Shown in pieces: positions 9,543 through 18,377 of a stretch of 64,000 bases of DNA. How positions within the stretch are numbered: the first letter of the stretch is position 1; every line of letters starts with the position of its first letter. This DNA comes from a virus. The stretch is from the IMG/VR virus record IMGVR_UViG_3300037189_010778, positions 1-64,000 of that record. One strand, given 5' to 3'. A program made the translations under genes and the position numbers. Below the pieces are notes generated by a model that worked only from the letters and a program-made list of their open reading frames with translations, ran no database searches and had not been told where the DNA came from.

Positions 9543-10079
9543 TTATATATCTAATAACTTTAATTTTCCATCTTTATCATACCCCATATTTCCAGAATTG
9601 ATATCTTTATCTGGTACTGTATCTATTTTATCAACTTCTTTTAGAAATTTAATCCATCTTAAAATTAATAATTGTGTTTTTTGAGTATCAATAAAACTAA
9701 GATTTCCTATAAATTCAAGAAGTGCTCTTACTTTATCTTTATCCATATTTTTTAAACGTCTCAAAACATCATATGAAGCAGTATTTAATATACTTGCTAT
9801 TTCTTTTAATTCATCATCTACCTGATCTGTATTTAATCTTTCTTGAATCATCCATCTTCTATCCCAATTTATTTTATCTATACGAGCAAATAAATCAGGA
9901 TATTTTATAGAGGTTTCATATTCTTGTTTAACTAAACTATCAGTAGCATCAGTCCATGTTTTAATAACATACTGTGGTTTATGAATAAAAATAAAGACAT
10001 TTTTCCATATTCCTCGTTTATTTATTTTTTGCTTCCTAACTAAATTTTTTAAGGCTTCATTTAATGTCATTATTAACAT
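9543..10079 (-). CDS. Protein-kinase-like fold protein, phage type
   Basis: 178 residues from ATG at 10079; a second ATG at 10070 (MTLNEALKNL) is equally possible. N-terminal part has FIFIHKPQYVIKTW, resembling an ATP-lobe strand with lysine. The C-terminus has DINSGNMGYDKDGKLKLLDI, resembling the catalytic-loop D..N and the following metal-binding D of small kinase or aminoglycoside-phosphotransferase-like folds. No clear glycine loop. Proteins of this shape recur in T4-like phages without known function. Placed between major capsid protein and phoH, after a terminator, with an AATATTTATA element at its start. Confidence 0.5.
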   Translation of the reverse strand: MLIMTLNEALKNLVRKQKINKRGIWKNVFIFIHKPQYVIKTWTDATDSLVKQEYETSIKYPDLFARIDKINWDRRWMIQERLNTDQVDDELKEIASILNTASYDVLRRLKNMDKDKVRALLEFIGNLSFIDTQKTQLLILRWIKFLKEVDKIDTVPDKDINSGNMGYDKDGKLKLLDI

Positions 10080-10083
10080 TTAT

Positions 10084-10093
10084 TATAAATATG
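10084..10093 (-). promoter_or_regulatory. TATTTATA element (kinase-like gene)
   Basis: Coding strand CATATTTATA, 4 bases before the ATG at 10079. It follows the capsid terminator, consistent with a new transcript starting here. Confidence 0.5.
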
Positions 10094-10105
10094 GTAAAAT
10101 AAGAA

Positions 10106-10125
10106 AGAGCCGCAATTGCGGCTCT
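10106..10125 (-). terminator. Rho-independent terminator after major capsid gene
   Basis: Perfect 8-bp stem AGAGCCGC / GCGGCTCT with an AATT loop, followed on the minus strand by TTTCTTATTTTA. It lies 24 bases after the capsid stop and would insulate capsid mRNA from the genes downstream. Confidence 0.85.
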
Positions 10126-10148
10126 CTCTACTATGTACCTATACTATA

Positions 10149-11930
10149 TTAAAGGGTAGTTAAACCATTTACATAGATCTTAGCATAGAATTCAGGACGT
10201 AACATCTTCTTAGCGTAACGAGTCATAATACCTTTACGTGGAGTGAAAGTATTAGGATCGTACACCAGAGGAGTCATGATCAACGGAACATAAGGAGCAA
10301 ATACAGCACCTGCTTCCAAGAACTGAGTACCACGGAATCCTAAAAGAATTGTGTTTTCAGTCATGTAAGGGTTTTTGTATACTTTGTAACGACCGTTGAA
10401 AGTACCTGCTTTCTGAACACCAAACGCATATTCCATTTGATCAGCTTCGCCGTTATTGCTAGAAGCAAATCCAGGAATTGATTCAATAACAGTTGCAATT
10501 GTAGGACTAATTACCATAAAATTCGCACCTCCACGAAGAGTTAACTGGTGAATTTTGTTGCTTAATTTTTGGATTTTAGTGCCTAACGTTTGGAACCATT
10601 GGCCTTGAGTGTTATAGAAACCAGCATTAGTATTAGTAGTTGGACCAGCAGTAATAGAAGTAATAGAAGTATTATTAAGTACTGACCAATACTCTGTTCC
10701 AGCAGATGCGTCTTCAATTAACATATCTAAGATTTCCAAATCAATTTCCATTGAAATGTATTCACTCAACATGTTAGTCAATTCAGCTTCAGCATCGATG
10801 TTCTGGTAAGCATTCAAGTCTTGTGCAAATTCAGGTGTCCATACAGCTTTCAACTTTTTAGTTTTAGCAGTGATGGCTTGAGATTGCATTTGAATGTTGA
10901 TCTCAGGAAGAACGATGTTGGCTGGTGATACTGTACTACTTAATGAGTTCGGTACAGCATAAGAAGTATTACCATCTTCAAAATCACCAACATTGTAGTT
11001 ACCAGTACCAGCTGCACTACCACCTAAAGCAGTTGCTTTGTTGTAGTAAATAATCATACTATTAGCACCACCACCAGCAGCAGCAAGAGCAGTAAAGTTA
11101 GCGGATGAAGTAACAAAAAACTGAATTGAACCAGCTCCAGCAGATGTGTAAGTGTAAGTAGTGAACTGAGGTAACACACTAGCATTAGTTAAAGAACCTG
11201 AAAGTGGTATGAATCCACGAACAGCATCAGGATCAAATCCAGATAATTGAGAAGCACTAATTGTTAATTTGTAAATAGTACCAGAAGCTACAGAAGCTGA
11301 GTAAGCACTGTCAAAGTTTAATTCACTCCAAGATGCTGATACAAAACTACCTGTACTTGCGGCCACAGCTGCGGTACCAAAAACTGAACTATTAGTAGCA
11401 GAGGCTGTGTAAGGAATAGAAGCACTAAACTGGTTAGTAGAGTATGTAAATCTACCAGCTCCGTAAAGACCTCCTTCAGCTGCATTTGTTTGAAAAGGAT
11501 ACTGAGAACCAGAATTGTTAGTACCACCATAAAGTGAAGCATTCTGAGTAAATGGATTTTTAGAGTTACCATATTGGAAATCTAAGAAAAACACTAGACC
11601 AGAAGGTAAATTCATAGGCTGTACAGAAACAAATTCTTTAGCAGCGATTTGAGCAAACACCTTACGCACTAATGGTAAAGCAATACCAGCCCATTCAGCA
11701 CCGTTACCAGTACTAAACGCACCAAAACCACTACCACCACCTACGTTGGAAGTTTCAGTTACTAATTGTTTGGCTTGGTTTTCAAGCAACATAGCCATGT
11801 TATTTCTATCTGTATCTCCTAATCCTTCTAGGAGACCAGTTTTTCCCCACTTTTTCGCTAAGCGAGCCGCATCACTTTGAAGTGATCTGTATGGGTTTGC
11901 GGATTCGAGTAATGATTGAATCTGACTCAT
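10149..11930 (-). CDS. gp23: Major capsid protein, gp23-like
   Basis: 593 residues. The N-terminal delta region has KWGKTGLLEGL and NMAMLLENQAKQL, as in T4 gp23. The mature part opens with IALPLVRKVF and VQPMNLPSGLVFFLDF, the gp23 hallmark, and ends with a TPRKGIMTRYAKKMLRPEFY segment. The prohead protease site is probably after E59 (VTE then TSNVGGG), matching T4 processing near residue 65. The new N-arm GGGSGFGAFSTGNG is shared with the 122-residue protein upstream. Residues about 130-330 are S/T/A-rich and probably form an insertion domain. Immediately downstream of scaffold; its own terminator follows. Confidence 0.97.
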   Translation of the reverse strand: MSQIQSLLESANPYRSLQSDAARLAKKWGKTGLLEGLGDTDRNNMAMLLENQAKQLVTETSNVGGGSGFGAFSTGNGAEWAGIALPLVRKVFAQIAAKEFVSVQPMNLPSGLVFFLDFQYGNSKNPFTQNASLYGGTNNSGSQYPFQTNAAEGGLYGAGRFTYSTNQFSASIPYTASATNSSVFGTAAVAASTGSFVSASWSELNFDSAYSASVASGTIYKLTISASQLSGFDPDAVRGFIPLSGSLTNASVLPQFTTYTYTSAGAGSIQFFVTSSANFTALAAAGGGANSMIIYYNKATALGGSAAGTGNYNVGDFEDGNTSYAVPNSLSSTVSPANIVLPEINIQMQSQAITAKTKKLKAVWTPEFAQDLNAYQNIDAEAELTNMLSEYISMEIDLEILDMLIEDASAGTEYWSVLNNTSITSITAGPTTNTNAGFYNTQGQWFQTLGTKIQKLSNKIHQLTLRGGANFMVISPTIATVIESIPGFASSNNGEADQMEYAFGVQKAGTFNGRYKVYKNPYMTENTILLGFRGTQFLEAGAVFAPYVPLIMTPLVYDPNTFTPRKGIMTRYAKKMLRPEFYAKIYVNGLTTL

Positions 11931-11965
11931 TGTTTTAAAATTTGGTTTTTAGTTTAAAATATTAT

Positions 11966-13057
11966 TTACTTTTTAATACCGGCTAATTTTTGCATTCTTT
12001 CAAACGCGGAATTAACTTCGATAATTGGTTGTTTGGTGTTTTGAGCACCAGCGATAACTTTAGATGCCATACCTCTTACAGACTCAGTCATAGGACGTTT
12101 TGTAGTAGTTTGTGTATTTAAGTTTTCCATCATGGTTTCATACACAAGTCTGGCTTCTTTTTTACTTGTAGCTTTGTCAAAAGCAGTTAAAACTTTAACT
12201 TTTTGTGACTCGCTTAAGTTTTTAGCTTTAAAGACTTTGTTAGCGTAAAGAAGTTTAGAATTTAATAAATTAACTTCACTGAGTTCAGATTTAACTTTGG
12301 CTAAAACTCTGTAAGCTTCATTTAATTCTTCTTTCATCTCATAATAAGCTTCAAAATCAACATCTTGGAATTTAGGTAAGTCTCTCTTATGTTTGCTAGC
12401 CTTACTAGTTCTGTCATGCTTTTCATAATAAGCATCAGGTTTAAGATCTTTAGCTTCATCTAAATCTTCGTCGTCGTACATTTCAGCTAAGAGTTCATCT
12501 AAGTTAATTTCCTCTTCTTCTTCATCTTCAACTTCTATTTCATCTTCAGCACCCATCTCATCTTCCATACCTTCATGTCCAGCTTCTAATTCGCCAGCTT
12601 CGATCATGTCAGAGATAACATCTTCAATGAAATTTTTTAAGTCTTTTTCGGTCATGTCTTCAATATCAAATTCTTCTTCCTCCTCTTCTTCAGCTTCTTC
12701 AGCTTCCATTAAGTCGGTGTCTGATTCTGAGCTTGGGGTAACATTACCGTGGGCTCCTTGCCCTCTAGGGTCATTAATAACTTCTTCCATGTCGTTAAGT
12801 TCTCTTAGAAGTTCATCTAAGTCTAACTCATCCATGGAATCTTCATTTTCGTACATAGATTCTTCATCCATGTCCATCTCTTCTGTTATGTCTTCCTCAT
12901 CCATATTCTCATCTATTTCAGCCAATTTAGCGGCTAATTTTTCTTTAAGATACGGAGTGAAAGTTTCTTCAAGAGCTACTTTTGCATTGGCGATCGCTGT
13001 CTCTTTTATAGCTTTAGCGTCGGCAATGGCTTCTTTCAGAATGTCTCTGTTTGCCAT
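11966..13057 (-). CDS. gp22: Prohead core scaffold, gp22-like
   Basis: 363 residues from MANRDILKEA at 13057, chosen because GAGG lies about 7 bases upstream; an ATG at 13069 would add four residues. Extremely acidic centre (E/D runs, about 60-210). The helical C-terminal part contains NSKLLYANKVFKAKNLSESQK, the conserved gp22 region. Forms the assembly core around which gp23 polymerises and is normally degraded by gp21; several (I/L/V)-x-E sites are visible. The C-terminus reads FERMQKLAGIKK, the same octapeptide (RMQKLAGI) that leads several putative packaged proteins in this window, suggesting it is a core-binding motif. Confidence 0.93.
   Translation of the reverse strand: MANRDILKEAIADAKAIKETAIANAKVALEETFTPYLKEKLAAKLAEIDENMDEEDITEEMDMDEESMYENEDSMDELDLDELLRELNDMEEVINDPRGQGAHGNVTPSSESDTDLMEAEEAEEEEEEEFDIEDMTEKDLKNFIEDVISDMIEAGELEAGHEGMEDEMGAEDEIEVEDEEEEEINLDELLAEMYDDEDLDEAKDLKPDAYYEKHDRTSKASKHKRDLPKFQDVDFEAYYEMKEELNEAYRVLAKVKSELSEVNLLNSKLLYANKVFKAKNLSESQKVKVLTAFDKATSKKEARLVYETMMENLNTQTTTKRPMTESVRGMASKVIAGAQNTKQPIIEVNSAFERMQKLAGIKK
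11975..12004 (-). other. Scaffold C-terminal FERMQKLAGI motif
   Basis: Encodes FERMQKLAGI two codons before the end of the scaffold. Close copies are coded at the N-termini of the genes starting at 22152, 25678 and 45745 and in mid-protein at 37607-37633. Confidence 0.8.
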
Positions 13058-13193
13058 AATTTTCCTCAAATTTTTTGTTGGAAGTACGCTTATTAAGTGT
13101 TGAAAGCGTAATATAATTTATATAAGCGATGCAATATAGGGAATTGCATATTCTAATATACATATATCGAAGGGACTCAAAATACCAAAAAGA
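13058..13193. other. Intergenic region between protease and scaffold
   Basis: About 135 AT-rich bases with no open frame that I can support. It begins after the protease terminator and should hold the promoter for the scaffold-capsid transcript. I see no AATATTTATA and only a poor host-type match (CCAAA at 13185-13189 with no good -7 box). Confidence 0.5.
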
Positions 13194-13215
13194 AACCCTC
13201 CTTTTAAGGGGGGTT
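13194..13215 (-). terminator. Rho-independent terminator after prohead protease
   Basis: Stem AACCCCCC / GGAGGGTT (one G-T pair) with a TTAAAA loop, followed on the minus strand by TCTTTTT. Lies about 22 bases after the protease stop. Confidence 0.75.
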
Positions 13216-13236
13216 AATTTATTTTATAGTATACAA

Positions 13237-13854
13237 TTATATTATAGGACAAGTACCATTAGCGCAAAGTATTTCAGCTAAAAGAGTATTTACTCTAGAG
13301 TATGGATATGTTTTTCTTCTCATTCCTTCATTTAATCCTTCTTTTACTGAGCGCATATATGAACCTGGATTAGATGGTGTGCTTACAAAATCCCAACATA
13401 ATAATTCAAAGTCATCTTGTACTTCCATTGTTCCTTCTCCTAGTGGTTTTAAACTACCCATTCCACGAGATGAAACACCTACTTGTACATTATTGTCAAT
13501 AAGTGCTTTTAATATATTACCAGAAACTGTGGGTAGTATTTCAATTTTACCTATCACTTTATCTCCATCCCACCATATGTTTCTTATAATATGAGATACA
13601 TTTTTTAATGAGATAATAGAGGAATCAGGATGATCTAATTCACCTGTTGCTCTATTTTCTTTAATACAATCCATGTATTTTTCTATCTCACGTTCCCATA
13701 ACTCCTTAGGATAATATCTACCATTGCCGTTTTTAACTTCAGCTGTAGCTAATATGCCCTCAACAAGTGGATTACCAGATGGAGCTTTAGCACCTTCATG
13801 AAGTTGTTCAGGTGATACTGAAAAGGGCATTGTTTCTATTAATACTTGTTTCAT
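13237..13854 (-). CDS. gp21: Prohead core protease, gp21-like
   Basis: 205 residues, similar in size to T4 gp21 (212). Candidate catalytic His75 in GELDHPDSS and catalytic Ser in GVSSRGMGS (residues 126-134), the serine-protease signature of the T4 prohead protease family; a WDFVSTPSNPG segment follows. In T4 this enzyme sits in the core, cleaves head proteins after (L/I)-x-E and then digests itself. It is the presumed enzyme acting at the many (I/L/V)-x-E sites preceding MRVN in the accessory proteins here. Neighbours: upstream unknown core-like gene (2-base gap), downstream terminator then scaffold. Confidence 0.95.
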   Translation of the reverse strand: MKQVLIETMPFSVSPEQLHEGAKAPSGNPLVEGILATAEVKNGNGRYYPKELWEREIEKYMDCIKENRATGELDHPDSSIISLKNVSHIIRNIWWDGDKVIGKIEILPTVSGNILKALIDNNVQVGVSSRGMGSLKPLGEGTMEVQDDFELLCWDFVSTPSNPGSYMRSVKEGLNEGMRRKTYPYSRVNTLLAEILCANGTCPII

Positions 13855-13856
13855 AC

Positions 13857-14894
13857 TTATTCTATAGTGTTATCTTCTTCACCAATTACTTCTTCTTTAG
13901 ACGTTGATTTTTTATCTAATTTTGCTTTAAGACTTTCAAGTTTTTTTATCTCATTTTTGAGATCTTTCATTGTCTTAGGATTAGTAGCTCCCTTTTCAAT
14001 TTCTTCAAGTGTAGTTAATGCTTTAAGTTTTTTCTTGCGCTTCATTATTTCTTCACCAATTTTTCTAGCTTTAGCTTGATATTCAGCTATTTTGCCTACC
14101 TCATCAATTTCTTTCATGTTAAGTTCTTCTTTGATGAGTTGTTGAATAACTCTACGCAATTTAGTTTCTTGCAATCTAATTGTCTTTGGTTTACCAGGTA
14201 ATGGCATTTTCTTTACTCCTTTTGAGTTTTGTGGTTTTATTGGCATTTCTTTTACTTTTTTAGGCATTGTTGTTTTAGCTTCCTTATCACTAAGGGTATC
14301 TTTAGTATTGGATTTAATTTTTTCTACTCCAGCATCTGTATCACCATATCCACTAGCTTTCCATTTTCCTTTAGGTGCTTTAGGTTCACCTAATCCAGGA
14401 GCATCTTTAGTATATCCTATACCTTTAATACCAAATTGAGCTTCTATGGCGTAATAGTTTCTATCTTTACCTAGATTTTTAGCTACAATTTGTTTAATTT
14501 CGTCTGGTGTTTTATTTTTATTTTTTGGATCTTGCATTTCTGTGTAGAATCCATTTAAAAATGTTTGACCATATAAATTATCAATATTATCTGGGGTTTT
14601 GTAATCGTATGAATGGTCTTGTATGTCAGTTACTTCTTTAGATACTTTATTTTCTTTAGCTCTAACTGATTCATTAAATACAGAAAACCAATCTTTACGA
14701 CCCCCAGTAGATACCATTCCTAATCCAGCTTTACTTTCTGTAAGAATACTTTTATCTTTTAATATATTAACTGTTTCCTTAAATGAATTATAGTGGTTAA
14801 CATATTCAGGAAACAAGTAACGTGCTTGTTTTAGAAAGTGGTTTTTATTACCTTTACCTTCTTGTATTTGTTTGTATTGGTCTTGTAATGTCAT
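13857..14894 (-). CDS. Putative prohead core-associated protein
   Basis: 345 residues, unassigned. N-terminal MTLQDQYKQIQEGKGNKNHFL and ARYLFPEYVNHYNSF form a helical segment that recurs in environmental T4-like phages. The centre is lysine-rich and low in complexity. Residues 245-259 read KLRRVIQQLIKEELN, the same amphipathic motif that starts several small accessory proteins. The last 90 residues predict a charged coiled coil. Location directly before the protease suggests a core or inner-head protein processed by gp21, by analogy with T4 gp67/gp68, but no homology is claimed. Confidence 0.6.
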   Translation of the reverse strand: MTLQDQYKQIQEGKGNKNHFLKQARYLFPEYVNHYNSFKETVNILKDKSILTESKAGLGMVSTGGRKDWFSVFNESVRAKENKVSKEVTDIQDHSYDYKTPDNIDNLYGQTFLNGFYTEMQDPKNKNKTPDEIKQIVAKNLGKDRNYYAIEAQFGIKGIGYTKDAPGLGEPKAPKGKWKASGYGDTDAGVEKIKSNTKDTLSDKEAKTTMPKKVKEMPIKPQNSKGVKKMPLPGKPKTIRLQETKLRRVIQQLIKEELNMKEIDEVGKIAEYQAKARKIGEEIMKRKKKLKALTTLEEIEKGATNPKTMKDLKNEIKKLESLKAKLDKKSTSKEEVIGEEDNTIE

Positions 14895-14908
14895 TTTATT
14901 TTTATTTA

Positions 14909-15196
14909 TTATGTGTATAAAATTACAGGGGCACTACCAACTGCTAAACTACATGATGTTATAAATAACGGTATCATTGTTCCAGCGGGTAATGTAATTG
15001 TAGTTGCTCCAGATTCGATAACTGTGTTAGTAGCTGACAAAGCAACTCCATACTTAAATGTTACTGTTGAGCCAGTTATATTAGTACTTCCATTCGCAGA
15101 ACCAGTTCCTAAACTTTGAATTCCAGCGAAAGAACCAGTTGTGGATTGAGTTCCAGTTAATATTACACCACCAAAATTTACAGGTATATTTGCCAT
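14909..15196 (-). CDS. Small beta-rich head-cluster protein
   Basis: 95 residues, starting MANIPVNFGGVILTGTQSTT; mostly G, S, T, I and V with alternating strands and a single cysteine near the end. No family recognised. Between the 122-residue and 345-residue genes in the head cluster, so a minor capsid or decoration protein is plausible. Confidence 0.5.
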   Translation of the reverse strand: MANIPVNFGGVILTGTQSTTGSFAGIQSLGTGSANGSTNITGSTVTFKYGVALSATNTVIESGATTITLPAGTMIPLFITSCSLAVGSAPVILYT

Positions 15197-15213
15197 TTTA
15201 TATTATATTTTGT

Positions 15214-15582
15214 TTATGATTTTTTATTATTTCCCCATAAATATTTAGTATCTACCCATTTAGCATTTTTAGCTAATTTTTTTGCGTTAACTGGTTTATA
15301 TCCAAATTTTTTAACGTACATGTTGTTAGTAACACCAGTAGAACCAGCTTTAGGACCTTTACCTAAAGATGCTCCAGGATTAGTTTCATCTAGGGGTTGA
15401 TGTGGGGCTAATTTATAAGCATATTTTATAGATTGAGCACCTTTAGCTTTTTTATTTGGATTAAAAGCAAATGGTGTAGCATATTGTGGACCGTTACCAG
15501 TACTAAAACCAGCACCACCACCAGTAGCACTTACTTCTTTAAGTTTTTTAAATATGCTATTTATAATTTTTTTCTTATCCAT
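15214..15582 (-). CDS. Small basic head protein sharing the capsid N-arm motif
   Basis: 122 residues, strongly basic. The first 16 residues (MDKKKIINSIFKKLKE) look like a targeting helix ending in L-K-E. Next come VSATGGGAGFSTGNG and PQYATPFAF. The GGGxGF...STGNG element also follows the predicted cleavage site of the major capsid protein, and a 17-base stretch (CCGTTACCAGTACTAAA on the plus strand) is identical in both genes. The rest is lysine- and glycine-rich. The start overlaps the end of the 285-residue gene by 8 bases. Probably a gp21-processed internal or core protein; exact role unknown. Confidence 0.6.
   Translation of the reverse strand: MDKKKIINSIFKKLKEVSATGGGAGFSTGNGPQYATPFAFNPNKKAKGAQSIKYAYKLAPHQPLDETNPGASLGKGPKAGSTGVTNNMYVKKFGYKPVNAKKLAKNAKWVDTKYLWGNNKKS
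15491..15507 (-). repeat. 17-bp identity with capsid gene (copy in 122-residue gene)
   Basis: CCGTTACCAGTACTAAA on the plus strand, identical to 11701-11717 in the capsid gene, coding STGNG in both. Confidence 0.7.
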
Positions 15583-16432
15583 GTATTGAAGTAAGTTCTT
15601 CTAACAATTCATAATATTGTAATAAATTAACTAAATCGTCATTATCAATTTTATCTGTTTTACCTAATTCTACTAGTAAATTAGATACTTCATTAATTTT
15701 AATGTTAGTAGCTTTATCTGTTACTTTTTTATTTAGATTAGACAATGATAATTTAATTTCACTAATTTTAGTATTATAGAACTGACGTAATGTTGGAGTT
15801 GAATCCATTGAATTTATAAATTCTTTTAATACTAATTTTTGATTATCGTTTAAATCTGCGTATTTACCATTAAATTTCTCTAATAATACTCTGTATGTTA
15901 ATATACGGAGATCTTTATCGTATGATCTGAATTCTTCTAGTAAATTATCTTTAACTTGTTTTTCATCAATCGTTTTATTAGTTAACGCTTCAAGCAATGC
16001 TACTTTATTAGTTATAATTTGATCAGGATTAGATAAACTTTCACTATTATATATTTCAAGCAATGTATATAATGCTGCTTGTGCTTTATAGTTAGGTAAT
16101 TTAGTTTTAAAGAATTCATCCAAATTGTAATGTTTAGATATTTCTTTAATTAAATTATATTTTTGTCTTTTAAGTGTTTTTCTATTTAATTGCTTAGAAG
16201 ATTCAATAATAGTATTGATCACAATATCTGCCTTTGTCTCACTTAAATGTCTTTTACTCAATAAAGTTTCATAAAGTTTATATTCTTTACCTAATTCTGT
16301 TTTAACAAAGAATTTTTTAAGAATATGAGTAGCTTTAGATTCTTTACCTGAAAGACTGTCTGCTGTTATTCGTCTTACAAGTAATTCAAATAGAATACCT
16401 GTATTTTTGTATTTAGAATGTGATATTCGCAT
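15575..16432 (-). CDS. Conserved head-cluster protein between portal and protease
   Basis: 285 residues, almost entirely helical and lysine/leucine-rich, beginning MRISHSKYKNTGILFELLVRRIT. This N-terminal block recurs in proteins next to portal genes in environmental T4-like phages, but I know no function. No catalytic motif or membrane segment. Encoded just after portal, with an AATATTTATA element before it; likely a prohead core or portal-associated assembly factor. Confidence 0.6.
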   Translation of the reverse strand: MRISHSKYKNTGILFELLVRRITADSLSGKESKATHILKKFFVKTELGKEYKLYETLLSKRHLSETKADIVINTIIESSKQLNRKTLKRQKYNLIKEISKHYNLDEFFKTKLPNYKAQAALYTLLEIYNSESLSNPDQIITNKVALLEALTNKTIDEKQVKDNLLEEFRSYDKDLRILTYRVLLEKFNGKYADLNDNQKLVLKEFINSMDSTPTLRQFYNTKISEIKLSLSNLNKKVTDKATNIKINEVSNLLVELGKTDKIDNDDLVNLLQYYELLEELTSIHG

Positions 16433-16446
16433 TCAATAGATTTTAT

Positions 16447-16456
16447 TATAAATATG
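16447..16456 (-). promoter_or_regulatory. TATTTATA element (285-residue gene)
   Basis: Coding strand CATATTTATAATAAAA, 14 bases before the start at 16432. Confidence 0.5.
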
Positions 16457-16465
16457 TAAAAATAA

Positions 16466-18361
16466 TTACTCCTTCAATTGTCTTTCATCCAACAACGTAA
16501 TGTTTTCTGTTTCTTTAGGGAACAGAGGTGTTTTACTTAAACTCTCAATTAACGTTTTATTCTTTTGATATACGGTTTGAGCTGTCTCAAGAGCTAATGG
16601 TGAACCACCTTTATAATTAGTTTTTCCGTATGTTTCTTGATCATCTACTTTCATATCAGTTTTACCTAATCTGTCTCTACCAAAAGCATTATATTGAGTG
16701 TTTATGTTAGATACTTTTTCAGATGGACGACCTAATTTTATATCTTCTCCATACCCATCAGGTACATTTTCAGGATTACTTCCCATTCTTCCAGCGCCAT
16801 ATAATGCAGCCAAGTCATGAGGTGTACCATATGATTTACCTGTTACTTTAGGATCATTTCCTTCTTCAGTAACTTGTTTAATTCTAAACTCACGTTTAGC
16901 ATCTTCAAGAGCTAAATCTCTATATTCTGAGTATTGGTCTTGAGATAAATGGAATATATTATCATAAATCCAATCTGTAGGTAATAGTTTAGATTCTTGG
17001 ATACTTCTAGCTAAATCTACTTTTTCTTTTAATAACGCAATACGTTCCTGATCATATATAATTGATGGTGTAGTAAGAGATAATTCAAAATTAGTTAATT
17101 GATCAGTTGTATATCCTTGTGTATATAAATGTACTAATGCTATTTTATACAGCTCAGATAATGTTATACGTTGAATCCTATCAATAGTACGAGCAAAACG
17201 AATATCTTCAGCAGCTAATGTGGCTTTACCTGTTAAATCTTTTTCATACCCCATAAACGCTTTAGGTACTTTTAACGCTGCGAATAACTTATCTCTTAGG
17301 TAAGTTACGTCTTCTATAGCAGTATATTGTAATCCAGGTAATGTTTCTATCTTAGTTGTTTGATCATTTCCACGTACAGGTATAAAGAAGTCTTCAAGTA
17401 AATTTTGCATGTTGTACTTTAAGTTATATTGACCTGTTTCTTGATCAATAAACGGAGTACGTTTCATCTTTGAAATAGTTTTTTGCATGAAGTTTTCTAC
17501 TTCATTAGGTGGAATAGAACCAACATTTAAGTAGTAAACACGTTTATCTGGAGAACGAGCAATACGATGTATTAACATCGCGTCTTCCATTAATGTGTAT
17601 TGTTTAAATAAACGACGAGCGGGTTCAATATAAGCTCTACCATAAGGTAAATAGTTATTGTCTGTTAAAAGACGAAAATGAGCCATTTCATAGTTATCAA
17701 AAAACACACCTGGAGTAGTGCTAGGATCCGTACCTGCTACACTATAATATCCTGATCCACCTGTATAAAATCCATCAGGTGAGTATTTAAAACGTACTGA
17801 AAATGGATTATCTTTGTCCCATCCCTCTTCTCTTTCAATATGATAAGCAGGAATAGGAATTACATTATATACTCCAAATTTTTCAGATATATCTAATTTA
17901 AGGAAAAAATCACCATATTTACACATTTGACGAATCCATGCCCATAAATTAAATTCAATATTTAAAATATCATAAAATAAGTTATATAATGTCTTTTGAA
18001 TATCTTCATTACTACTTCTTATTTGTAATACTTCACCCATATCATTTTTAAGGGTACATTCTTCAGCTACAATATCTAAAGCAGATGCAACAATAGCATC
18101 TGTATCCATAATATCATAATCAGAATAAATTTGAGGTCTTAAATATCTATAGTTTAAATTAAACTGAGCACCAAATAATGATGTTGCTCCAGGTGAATAT
18201 ATTCTATTATATCTATCCACAAGAGAATTAGTAGCAAATTCTCCTGATTGTTGGATAGTATTGGTATCCATTACTTTAATTTGGTTACCACCATCATTGC
18301 GTATAACTACATCTGTTGAAAATAAACGTTGTAGTCTTCTAAATATACTTGTATCAGCCAT
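16466..18361 (-). CDS. gp20: Portal vertex protein, gp20-like
   Basis: 631 residues. Contains the gp20 hallmark region YLRPQIYSDYDIMDTDAIV near 72-90, then ALDIVAEECTLKND. Further on are RIARSPDKRVYYLNVG and DQTTKIETLPG, and FMGYEKDLTGKATLAAED, all typical of T4-type portals. Forms the dodecameric vertex through which DNA is packaged and to which the neck attaches. T4 gp20 is about 524 residues; the extra length is mostly a polar C-terminal tail (from about 520). Follows the terminase gene. Confidence 0.96.
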   Translation of the reverse strand: MADTSIFRRLQRLFSTDVVIRNDGGNQIKVMDTNTIQQSGEFATNSLVDRYNRIYSPGATSLFGAQFNLNYRYLRPQIYSDYDIMDTDAIVASALDIVAEECTLKNDMGEVLQIRSSNEDIQKTLYNLFYDILNIEFNLWAWIRQMCKYGDFFLKLDISEKFGVYNVIPIPAYHIEREEGWDKDNPFSVRFKYSPDGFYTGGSGYYSVAGTDPSTTPGVFFDNYEMAHFRLLTDNNYLPYGRAYIEPARRLFKQYTLMEDAMLIHRIARSPDKRVYYLNVGSIPPNEVENFMQKTISKMKRTPFIDQETGQYNLKYNMQNLLEDFFIPVRGNDQTTKIETLPGLQYTAIEDVTYLRDKLFAALKVPKAFMGYEKDLTGKATLAAEDIRFARTIDRIQRITLSELYKIALVHLYTQGYTTDQLTNFELSLTTPSIIYDQERIALLKEKVDLARSIQESKLLPTDWIYDNIFHLSQDQYSEYRDLALEDAKREFRIKQVTEEGNDPKVTGKSYGTPHDLAALYGAGRMGSNPENVPDGYGEDIKLGRPSEKVSNINTQYNAFGRDRLGKTDMKVDDQETYGKTNYKGGSPLALETAQTVYQKNKTLIESLSKTPLFPKETENITLLDERQLKE

Positions 18362-18377
18362 ATCTTTATAATATATG

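Noticed and set aside
12606-13103. Plus-strand 165-codon serine-rich frame
   Set aside because: Antisense of the acidic scaffold gene: GAA/GAT codons read as TTC/ATC and TCx on the other strand. No start context or family resemblance.
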